Shown here in pieces: positions 10,439-19,996 of a DNA stretch of 64,000 nt. Source of the DNA: Morella rubra (lineage: Eukaryota; Streptophyta; Magnoliopsida; Fagales; Myricaceae); contig RXIC02000155.1 in NCBI GenBank assembly GCA_003952965.2, positions 1 through 64,000 of the forward strand, in the 5' to 3' direction. The notes below the pieces were generated by a model, which had not been told where the DNA came from, did not search any database, and saw nothing but the letters and a program-made list of their open reading frames with translations. The position numbers and the translations under genes are program-made. Every line of letters begins with the position of its first letter. Within the stretch, counting starts at the first letter, position 1.

Positions 10439-13400
10439 ATGGTTAACCTCAATGGTTCAAATTATCACATATGGAAGGGAAAAATGGAAGATCTTCTTTA
10501 TGTAAAAGATTATTATCTACTGGTGTTTGCTACTGAAAAACCGGCTAACAAGTCTGATGCAGAATGGACTTTGTTACATCGACAAGTGTGTGGGTATATC
10601 AGGCAGTGAGTAGATGACAATGTTTTGAACCATATTAGTGGGGAGACACATGCACGTACTCTATGGAGTAAGCTTGAACAATTGTATGCTAGAAAAACTG
10701 GAAATAATAAATGTTTCTAATTAAGTAGATGATGGCTTTGAGATACCAGGATGAGACTCCTTTATCTGATCACCTGAATACATTCCAAGGAATTATTAAT
10801 CAGTTAGCTGGAATGGGTATTAAGTTTGATGATGAGATACATGGGTTATGGTTGCTTGGTTCATTACCGACTCGTGGGAGACACTCAGAACTTCTTTGTC
10901 CAACTCTGCTCCAGATGGTGTAATCACAATGGATATGGCCAAGAGTTGTCTGTTAAACGAAGAGATGAGAAGAAAATCACAGGGATCCTCTTCACAGTCA
11001 GAAGTCTTGGTTACAGAAAAAGGTGAAGAAATAAGAGCAAAGATTCGAAGAACAGAGATGAAAGCAAAAGCAAGTCCAACAGGTTCTCTAATGTCGAGTG
11101 CTATCATTGCGGGAAAAAGGGACACATCAAGAAATATTGCAGGCAATTGAAAAAGGAGTACAAGAATGAGAAAGGAAATGAAATGAAGAACGAGACTGAC
11201 AAAGATGGTGATGATAGAGTTGCTACCACCACTCCTGCAAATTCCTCATTATTTATGAAGATGAGGTGATAAATGTTGCATGCCATGAGACCAGTTGGGT
11301 GATTGACAGTGGTGCCTCCATTCATGCTACATCTCGAAAGGATTTCTTTACATCCTATAGATCTGGTGATTATGGAACTGTAAAGATGGGCAATGATGGC
11401 TTGGTTAAAGTCATTGGCATTGGAGATGTGTATCTGGAGACGAATAATGGCACGAGATTGGTTCTTAGAAATGTGAAACATATTCCTGACATTCGTTTGA
11501 ACTTGATTTCTGCAGGTCAACTTGATGATGATGGGTATTACAGCACTTTTAGTATGGCCAGTGGAAGCTTACTAAGGGTGCTATGGTTGTGGCTCGAGGT
11601 AAGAAGCTCTCTGTGTTGTACATTATGCAGCAAAGATCTTCAACGACCTTGTTAATGCGATGGAAACAGATGGTACAGTAGAACTATGGCACAAGAGGCT
11701 TGCTCACATGAGTGAGAAAGGATTAGCCATACTGGGAAAGAAAAGTCTACTATCTGGGTTGAAAAATACACATCTGAAAAGGTGCAGTCATTGTTTGTCA
11801 GGGAAGCAGAACAGAGTCTCCTTCAAGAATTCCTCTCATTTGAGAAAGACAAAGATACTGGATTTGGTGCATTCAGATGTATGTGGCCTATGAAGACGAG
11901 AACACTTGGTGACTCGAGCTATTTTGTAACCTTCATAGATGATCATTCAAGAAAGTTATGGGTATATTTCTTGAAGACAAAAGATCAAGTGTTAGCTGTG
12001 TTCAAACAATTTCAAGCCCTAGTTGAGAGATAGACTAGGAAAAACTGAAGTGCATCCGTACAGATAACGGGGGAGAGTATTCTGGTCCTTTTGATGAGTA
12101 TTGCAGACAACAGGGAATTCGGCATCAAAAGACTACTCCGAAAACTCCTCAGTTGAATGGCATAGCTGAAAGGATAAACAAACTTTGGTTGAAAGAGTGA
12201 GATGTTTGCTTTCACAAGCAAATTTGCCAAGATCCTTTTGGGGTGAGGCGTTGAGCACAGTTGTTCATGTGTTGAATCTTACACCTTGCGTTCCTCTACA
12301 GTTTGATGTACCAGACCGAGTTTGGACAGGTAAGGATGTTTCCTACGATCATTTACATGTATTTGGGTGTCTAGCATTTGTGCATATTCCCAAAGATGAA
12401 AGGTCCAAACTTGATGTGAAGACACGACAGTGCATATTCCTTGGTTACGGTCAAGATGAGTTTGGATACAGATTTTATGATCCAGTTGAGAAGAAAGTTT
12501 TGAGAAGCAGAGATGCCGTGTTCGTAGAAGATCAGACAATTCAGGATATTCAGAAAGCAGAGAAATCTATGTCTCAGAATGATGATATTTTGATTGACAT
12601 GGATATAGTTCCATTGAAGAATTTGCCAACTCAGGTTGAGAATGATGTTCAGATGACCACCATGGTACAAGTGAGGTGGGTGTTCCCTTACAAGTTCAAG
12701 CAGATGTTCAGACTGATGAGCAGTTAATAGTGCCAGAGATTCCACCAGAGGTTCCATCCAGGAGGTCTACTAGAGATCGACATCCTTCCACTAGATATTC
12801 AGCAGAACAGTATGTGTTATTGACTGACGGGGGAGAGCCCGAGTGTTTTGCAAAGTTATGGAAGATGAACATAAGACAGACTGGGTTGAGGCCATGCAAG
12901 AAGAGATGCAGTCACTATACGATAACCACACCTTTTGAGTTGGTGAAACTACCTAAAGGTAAAAGAGCCTTGAAGAACAAGTGGATTTACAAGGTGAAGC
13001 AAAGTGAGTTCACTTCACGGCCACGGTACAAGGCTAGATTGGTTGTCAAAGGTTTCGATCAGAGAAGAGGTATTGACTTTGATGAGATCTTCTCTCCAGT
13101 TGTAAAGATGTCATCAATTCGTACTATTCTTGGCCTAACAGCTACTCTTGACTTAGAAGTTGAGCAGATGGATGTGAAAACTGCCTTCCTTCATGGTGAT
13201 TTGGAGGAAGAGATTTATATGGAGCAACCAGAGGGTTTCAGAGTAAAAGGTAAAGAGGATTACGTGTGCAAGCTGAAGAAAAGTCTATATGGACTAAAGC
13301 AAGCACCAAAACAGTGGTATAAGAAGTTTGAGTCTGTTATGGTAGAGCAAGGCTACAAGAAGACAACTTCTGATCACTGTGTATTTGTTCAAAAATTCGC

Positions 13401-14400
13401 TGATGATGATTTTATCATTTCACTGCTTTATGTGGATGACATGTTGATTGTTGGCAGGAATGCTTTAAGGATTGACAAACTGAAGAAGCAGTTGGATAAG
13501 TCCTTTGCCATGAAAGACTTAGGACCAGCGAAGAAAATTCTTGGCATAAGAATCAGTCGTGACAGGAATGCTAAGAAGTTGTATTTGTCACAAGAGGAGT
13601 ACATTGAGAAAGTGCTTCAGAGGTTTAATATGGACAATGCTAAAGTGGTTAGTTCTCCTATTGCTACCCACTTCAGATTGAGCACCGAGCAATGTCCTTC
13701 TACAGATGAAGAAAAGGAAGACATGGCAAAAGTTCCTTACGCCTCAGCAGTAGGAAGTTTGATGTATGCAATGGTTTGCACAAGACCAGATATAGCCCAT
13801 GCAGTGGGTGTAGTTAGCCAATTCATGTCAAATCCAGGAAGGGAGCATTGGAATGCAGTTAAGTGGATCATGAGGTATCTTCGAGGCACTTCCAGTGTGA
13901 GACTTGGTTTTGGAATTGGACAACCATTACTAGTTGGCTACACAGATGCAGACATGGCAGGAGATGTGGATACTCGAAAGTCTACTTCGGGTTATCTAAT
14001 TACTTTTGCAGGTGGGGCTGTTGCTTGGCAATCAAGACTTCAAAAGTGTATTGCCCTTTCTACGACAGAGGCAGAACTAATTGCAGCAACAGAAGCTGTT
14101 AAAGAGTTGCTATGGACAAAGAAGTTCATGAGAGAACTTGGTTTCAAGCAAGAAAGGTATGTGTTGTTTTGTGATAGTCAGAGTGCTATTCATCTTGCTA
14201 AGAATTCCAGTTTCCATGCAAGATCGAAGCATATTGATATTCGATACCATTGGATCAGAGATGTGTTGAATGATAAATTACTGGAACTTGAGAAAGTTCA
14301 CACTGATGATAATGGTTCTGATATGTTGACAAAAGCACTACCAAGGCAGAAGATTGAAGATTCTTGTTCGATCGCTGGGATGGCGATTTCCTCCACATAA
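10439..14400 (+). pseudogene. Copia gag-pol polyprotein gene with stops and frameshifts
   Basis: The gag region starts at ATG 10439 ([16 protein letters not shown]) and soon meets an in-frame TGA at about 10607, followed by others near 10719-10728. After a frame change, gag continues to the zinc knuckle CYHCGKKGHIKKYC (11099-11140). The protease active site is in VIDSGASIHAT near 11300. The GAG-pre-integrase motif ELWHKRLAHMS lies near 11682, and the integrase core (FIDDHSRKLWVYFL, then RTDNGGEYSG) spans about 11930-12200. A frameshift lies near 11555, others within integrase, and a TAG near 12031. Reverse transcriptase and RNase H remain largely open. The protein cannot be made in full from this copy. 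Confidence 0.92.
12676..14400 (+). CDS. Copia reverse transcriptase/RNase H open segment
   Basis: This 574-codon open frame is the longest in the window. It covers the reverse transcriptase palm, with VEQMDVKTAFLHGDLEEEIY near 13150-13215 and the catalytic YVDD at 13429-13440, and the RNase H region (GYTDADMAGD, STTEAELIAA, DSQSAIHLAKN). The region around 12855-12935 reads in the wrong frame relative to the family, while both flanks are correct. Two compensating indels have therefore altered about 27 residues without closing the frame. The ATG at 12676 is not the true polyprotein start. This is the remnant of the pol gene and is part of the entry above. Confidence 0.85.
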   Translation: MGVPLQVQADVQTDEQLIVPEIPPEVPSRRSTRDRHPSTRYSAEQYVLLTDGGEPECFAKLWKMNIRQTGLRPCKKRCSHYTITTPFELVKLPKGKRALKNKWIYKVKQSEFTSRPRYKARLVVKGFDQRRGIDFDEIFSPVVKMSSIRTILGLTATLDLEVEQMDVKTAFLHGDLEEEIYMEQPEGFRVKGKEDYVCKLKKSLYGLKQAPKQWYKKFESVMVEQGYKKTTSDHCVFVQKFADDDFIISLLYVDDMLIVGRNALRIDKLKKQLDKSFAMKDLGPAKKILGIRISRDRNAKKLYLSQEEYIEKVLQRFNMDNAKVVSSPIATHFRLSTEQCPSTDEEKEDMAKVPYASAVGSLMYAMVCTRPDIAHAVGVVSQFMSNPGREHWNAVKWIMRYLRGTSSVRLGFGIGQPLLVGYTDADMAGDVDTRKSTSGYLITFAGGAVAWQSRLQKCIALSTTEAELIAATEAVKELLWTKKFMRELGFKQERYVLFCDSQSAIHLAKNSSFHARSKHIDIRYHWIRDVLNDKLLELEKVHTDDNGSDMLTKALPRQKIEDSCSIAGMAISST

Positions 14401-14402
14401 TC

Positions 14403-14414
14403 AGAAGGGGGAGA
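14403..14414 (+). other. Polypurine tract of copia element
   Basis: AGAAGGGGGAGA lies two bases before the 3' LTR, the expected place for plus-strand priming. Confidence 0.85.
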
Positions 14415-14416
14415 TT

Positions 14417-15053
14417 TGTTGGGTTTATTCCTTCTATGTGGAGGAAAGCCCAATGGGGTCTTTAATAAGGCTCAAAGCCCATTAGGGTTTTAACTCATAA
14501 CCCTAAGGTTTGTTAAGAGTACGGATTAAAAGAAGAAAGAAAAAAAGAGGCAGTTTTTCTCTTTCACGCCCAGGTTTCATCAAAGGCTAGATCCTGCTTC
14601 GTCTGTGGTCCGATCGAGCTGAAATTTGGAGGAGACGTTCATGACACAAGGGGCTATAATCTGAACGGTGAAGATCAGATTTTGAGCTCGGTAACAGTTG
14701 TTCGTACACGTGAACAGTAACCGCAGATTGTTGGTATTTCTCTACATTGTTTTTTCCGTAGTATTTGCCAAGATTGATATCATCTTGAAGATCTGAGTTG
14801 TAGCCTCTAGTTGTGACTAGAGAAGACTTTGTGTACCCATTATTTGGTTTATAGTGGAGATTTGACTGGACTAGGTCCCGTGGTTTTTCTTCCTCACACC
14901 GGGGAAGTTTTCCACGTAAAAATTGCTTGTGTTGTTCTTGCTTGATGTGATTGGTTATTTTCAGTACGTATAATTGTTGAGATTACGCTCTATTTGCTTT
15001 CATCTAGAGAGAAGATTTATTCCGCTGTTTGTTTGTCGATATTTCTCTCAACA
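14417..15053 (+). repeat. 3' LTR of copia element
   Basis: This is 637 bp, nearly identical to the 5' LTR, and begins TGTTGGG and ends CTCAACA. The differences by eye are mostly C/T and A/G transitions plus a few indels, including the different short stretch around 14507-14518. Confidence 0.95.
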
Positions 15054-15561
15054 CAAAGATAGTGTTTTCTCTTCTCTTAAGAAGCCATCTTTATCCAATC
15101 TCACTGCGGACTAGCTCAAGTCACTCATCCTCTTTCATGGCTTGCCGCGTTACTACTCCCTATCTGACTTCAACAGCCTTAGCCAAAGCCCTGTTCCTAC
15201 CTTTGCTGGTGGGCAATACACTTTGAACTTCACTGATGCATCTGGGACAGTGCACATTGGTACAAGATGGACAAACACCAAGGTGAGCAGCAGTGTGCGT
15301 TCCACTGATCCGGTTGCAGTTTATCAAGTTGATAGTGTCCTTCTTCCTGAGGCAATCTTTGGCACTGATATACCTCCAGCCGCGGCTCCAGCACCATCTC
15401 CGGAAGTTGCCCCGACAGCAGATACTCCATCTGGAGAGACTGCTAAAGGCAGGTCATCTACAACATCTTCACCATCGAATTCCTCTTTCAGGATGATCAA
15501 CTGGGGAATTTGGAGTCACTTGGTTTTGGCACTTTCAGGTGTGCTGGTCTTGTTCTTGTGA
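15054..15561 (+). pseudogene. FLA7-like fasciclin arabinogalactan protein, 3' fragment
   Basis: The first five bases are the right target duplication. The frame then continues the FAS1 domain interrupted at 9718 (DSVFSSLKKPSLSNLTAD), meets an in-frame TAG at 15112-15114 where the family has a Gln codon, and continues as LKSLILFHGLPRYYSLSDF, TLNFTDASGTVHIGTRW and the second conserved block STDPVAVYQVDSVLLPEAIF. A Pro/Ala/Ser-rich arabinogalactan segment (APAPSPEVAP) follows. It ends with a hydrophobic tail, typical of a GPI-anchor signal, and TGA at 15559-15561. Three independent lesions (missing 5' end, element insertion, TAG) make this a pseudogene. Confidence 0.9.
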
Positions 15562-16400
15562 GGAAGGATATGCTAATCTTTAAATTTATATCAAGAGGGT
15601 ACATTCGGATTTGGTTCATTTGCTTTGATTGAAACCATTCTTTTGGACATATATGTTATCGACCTTGTGTATGAGAATGTGTGTTCTGTCATTCAAGTTG
15701 TCTTTGTTTATTTATCAATTTATTACATTTTTTGTTCACAATTTCTCCAGTCTCCATCTTAGTTTTGTGTCATAACGCGGAAGTGCATAATGCTTAAGCT
15801 TTGTATTTCATAATCTCCATGCATTCTCCCCGTTTTACTCTACAAAGAATGAATCCCAAATAGTGCAGACATGAAAAATCATCAGCCGACAAAGAAAGAG
15901 TGGATGCCTGTATTACCATATTACCAAAAAGCTTTAGCTTTAAGGGCATGATTCATGACACTGCAAGATGGCACACAACCACCTACGAGTACTCAAATCT
16001 TAAGCTAGTTTAATGGAGCCTTCTCAAACTTATGTTCCACACATTGTTACTTGGAGTGGACTCTTTGAACATCATCCTCAGAAAGCGACATGCCAATGAG
16101 AAAATGTTTCAGTTAAGGATGTCAGTTTCCACGCTTTTCTGAAGTTACAAGTTTAATCAAAATGGTTGTGACAAGTATCCTCGTTTTCATCAATGGCTGC
16201 TCTGACCAATCAAGTTGTGACAAGGAGTGTGATATTCATTGTGCCGCTTCCTTCCTTAAACAATTACTTGATGAGGAAGAAAGAAAATAACAAGTTGGTT
16301 GTGCTTCGTATGAGAAAAATGTTGCTTCTCTAACCTTTTCTTGCAAGAAAGGGTTTTTGGCACACCATATTGCTTGAGTAATTGCATCCTCAAGGTAGAT
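15562..16400. other. FLA 3' flank and spacer
   Basis: The first few hundred bases probably correspond to the former 3' UTR. Nothing else is supported. Confidence 0.45.
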
Positions 16401-16401
16401 G

Positions 16402-16748
16402 TGTTGGAAGAACTGTTGGTTTTCCCTAAAGACTGTTGGTTTTCCCAATGATTGGTTTTCCTTAGAAAACTATTGATCTTCCCTAAGGTAGTTCACTTTG
16501 TCTATTGATGATAGGTAATTGCCCTTAATTTTAAGATGGCTAACTCTTGATATTCTTTAATGGATGAAATAATGAGGATAACTCAGAGGTTGTAGGAATA
16601 ATAAGTGAGCGTCCCTAGTCTTGCCTATATAAAGGGGCATGTGTTTTCCATTGGAACCACCCACGAAGTTCTAAGGCTAAGACTAGAAGCCTCTCCCCTA
16701 TAGAAAACTCTACTCTCTTTTGCAGGTATTTGAGTTGTTCAAGCACAA
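16402..16748 (+). repeat. Possible solo LTR
   Basis: The stretch starts TGTTGGAAGAAC and ends near TTCAAGCACA. It contains a short imperfect tandem GTTGGTTTTCCC motif, a TATATAAAGG box at about 16625 and a CT-rich stretch before its end, an arrangement seen in short plant copia LTRs. No matching second LTR or target duplication was found, so this is a weak call. Confidence 0.3.
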
Positions 16749-19560
16749 ATGTGTCTGGAGGTAAAAGATCCTATTCTAGTTTATATTTTTTTCAGTTCTT
16801 ATAAGATGGAGATGGTCATTAATTGGATGAGCCTGCTTTTGCTTATTACCCACATGGTTAACATTTTAAGCATTTTTGGGCCTGCAAATCTCCTGATTTT
16901 CCCAAACAAACCGGCCGAACTTATTTCATGTCAAGCCCCCACGGCCAACAGAAGCCAAGGCTTGGGACTGGGAGTTGGGTCTTTACTCATTGATTAGGAA
17001 TCCAGGACCGTCCATTGTGCCACTATAAATTTTTTCACGGGTTGAGAATTGGTCACCTACAAAATCAATGATACCTAGCACGGGAATTGCTGCATCTTTA
17101 CCGGGTAGGTGCCAAGATAGTGTGGAACTCTCGAATTGTTAAAACAATGTAAAGCAAAACGAATTTTTGTACTAGTGATGATCCCAAAGGCACCCCCTAT
17201 GTGTTTGGCTGTCAAATACACTTATATTTCCCTGTTAACCTTTAGCTTGTACGGTGGAGAGCAAGAGAATACTGTTTTGAAATCTGAGTAGCTGGGGACA
17301 ACTATTGAGACATTTCCAGTTGGGTGAGACACAAGGGAAAGGGGAAATTTTGGGGGCAAACAACTTACAAGGAGTCATTAGGGTCAAACAGAAGGCTTTT
17401 ACAAGTACATTTTTTTTTGTTTTCGGTATCGAGAATAATCCCCTCACATTGGGTTCTAAGGGATTTGGTCCAGTTTGACCGAAGGTAAACTCTAGAGAGA
17501 TAGCGTGAGACCCGTTGCCCTTACGACTACCCACATAAGTTGGTTCTCTTATAATTTTTGTGAAGAATCAAAACTCGATCCGTGCACCTTATCTACACAA
17601 GCCTAAATTTGCCCTTAACTACTAAGCGAAAAAGAGAAATCCATGTCTCAAGGTTGCAGGCCTGCATGGAGCTATGAACTTGTTTTGTTCTTTTTCTTTT
17701 CACCTTCTACTCTTTGGGCGGGGGGAACCATTCTCCTCTTGGCATGGACCATATCTACCTCTCAGACAGGCATTGCTCGTAGGCCTGGCCCATGCCTACC
17801 CTCTCTCTAGATAACCAAAGCCTGATGGTCCATTAGCACCAAGTATACCAACTCTTGATAAGGACCTTGGGCTTGTGTTGATGTCAATTTCCTGTCTTGT
17901 CTGTCCTTTTCTTGAATCCCCATCGTCCCATGATAAAAACAGTTTACGAGTGGATAGAATTCTTGAGGTTATATTTAAGTGAATTCCCCCATTATATATA
18001 TTAGAAAAAATAATTCCCACCTTGTATCTTTGTTTATGAACTTTTATTCTAAAAGGGTATAACCATACAATGAGCGTTTGTTTGTTCAATTTTTTAGGAG
18101 TTAAAATTTCTACCACGCCAAACACATTTCACAAATCCTAATAAATTTCACATTTTTATACATATACTTCACACTTTTCACAAATCCCAATAAACTTCAA
18201 CATTCAAAGATTCTTAAAATTTTGAGAATATTTCTGAAAATTTCGATAAACAAACGCCCCTATAATTAAAATAGAGAAAAATAGAAAATCTTCATCCATA
18301 AAAACAAAAAATAATAGTAATTAAAAAATGCTATATTTTAACGTGAACAAATAGTATACATGTAAATTTTTTGATATATTAGATATAATTCATAAAATCT
18401 CATTTTTTTAAAAAATATTCTTTTAATTTATAGATACCTATTAATTATTATTGTATAAAGAATTCATTCCCAATGAACCGGAGAGTCTCCTGTTTGTTTT
18501 ATGGCAAAGAGGCAACTGAAAACAAAGCACTTTCCACTTTCCCCCGATCCCAACAAGATTGGAATTCGTAAACAACTTAAGAAAATCCTAGAGATTCCAA
18601 ATCCAAACATATATATATTAAAAAAAAGAAGAAGGAAATATATAAACATTCCACTTTGCAGCCGTCTCTGTGATGGTGGTCTCCCAACGTGGGAGGTGGC
18701 AGCAAAGTAAGCCTATCCCCACCCGGCCTCTTCGCTTTTGCCACATTTGTTGACTGTCATTCTTATAACAATCGTTGGTCGGTCGTGGTACAGCATTCTG
18801 CATATATGTAATTGACCTGTTTGTCCTTTTTTTTTTTTCAAGGTTAAATAAAAAAGGAAAAAAAGGTATTTTGTCTAAAACTGTTACAATGAGTGACTTA
18901 TATTTTGCTTTTTCTAATTATAAGAGTCAAAAACATTTTTTTTCTTTACACAAGGTGATACGATTTTGTCCTTTAAATTTAAGAAAACAAATTTAAAACG
19001 TCAATTATAATAATTTTTTATTGGACCTTTTGGTCGGAATTTTTTTTAATGGAAATTTTGCACTTGTGTTAGAATCATTTTTGGGTCTAAATTATAAAGT
19101 TGATAAATTGAGTTCTTGAACTGTTAAAACTTCTTCTTACATGATTTTTAATAGAAATTAACCATCGAGAGTTCTATTTTTCACCAATGAGATTATATAA
19201 TTCGAGAACTATAATTTAATATTTTAATATAAAGAGTCAATGAGTGTAGACCTTAAAACTAGGTGAGGAAGCTTGAGCTACCCACTATACAAAATTCTCC
19301 TCTACTTTAAATGGTACTTTAAAAATACATTCTCTTTACATTTTGCATTAAGAGTGAGTCATAAATAAAAAAATGGTTGTTTTTAGCATTTGGGGGAAAA
19401 GAAGAAGAAGAAGATTAAAGCAATTGTTTTCGCTTGAAACAAAATCATATTATTAGCATTTGTGGTAGTTTTCACACTAAAAAGAAAGCTGCCCCGGGGG
19501 GGATTGAATGAAGTGTGTTTAGACGGTACACGGTTCTTATAAAAGGCAAGGAAAGAAAAA
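16749..19560. other. AT-rich spacer between FLA pseudogene and fimbrin
   Basis: No coding region is supported on either strand. A MITE-like element lies at about 18071-18262. The last 100 bases include poly-A-rich and GC-rich patches that lead into the fimbrin promoter. Confidence 0.5.
18071..18262. mobile_element. MITE-like element, family A
   Basis: About 190 bp, with the left end TGAGCGTTTGTTTGTTC and the inverted right end TAGGGGCGTTTGTTTATCG. The core GCGTTTGTTT is shared by both ends in inverted orientation. The interior is AT-rich with no coding capacity. Related ends occur at 49921-50240 and 60583-60815. The superfamily is uncertain. Confidence 0.5.
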
Positions 19561-19996
19561 AGGTTGGCTTGTAAAAAAAAAAAAAAGAACCAACGTTACG
19601 TTCGTCTCTCTCCGCTTGCTCAAGAGGCAATCGCCTTCCCCTCCCCTGGGTCTTCGCGGGGTCCGATAGGCAACACGCTTTTCTCTCCTACTGCTCCATT
19701 CCTACATCAAGAAACAAGAACTCAGAACGAAAAGAGAAAAGAGAAAGAGAAATGTGCGTAATAAGAAAGCTTTCGATTTTAGCACCGGTTTCTCAGAGTC
19801 TGTAGGGTGCTGTTTCTCACTCTTAAATACTCAATTTTTCTACGTGGGTTTTCCTTGTTTCTCTTCAATTCAATATCTTTTTGGTTGTGTTTTGTTGGTT
19901 GACGGGGTTCGAATCTCCATTTTCTGCATGGGCATTGATCGTCTTCTTTATTTCGTCAGATTTCGATTCGTCTTGTTCTTGTGTTCTTCCTGATCC
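19561..19996 (+). promoter_or_regulatory. Fimbrin 5' leader and probable promoter-proximal region
   Basis: An A-rich run followed by CT-rich sequence (TCTCTCTCCG near 19605) and a purine stretch at about 19725-19755 looks like the 5' UTR of the downstream fimbrin gene. No TATA box was assigned. Confidence 0.4.

Larger units (their letters stand above)
9719..15053 (+). mobile_element. Complete Ty1/copia LTR retrotransposon inserted in the FLA gene
   Basis: The element is 5335 bp long with two LTRs that begin TGTTGGG and end CTCAACA. It has a primer-binding site next to the 5' LTR, a purine tract before the 3' LTR, a perfect 5-bp target duplication, and a gag-pol region in copia order (gag, zinc knuckle, protease, integrase, reverse transcriptase, RNase H). 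By eye the LTRs differ at about a dozen substitutions plus several small indels over about 640 bp, which implies a moderately recent insertion. Internal stops and frameshifts make this copy non-autonomous. It is in the same orientation as the host gene. The gag and pol sequences resemble the Tnt1/Tork type, but the lineage is inferred. Confidence 0.96.
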
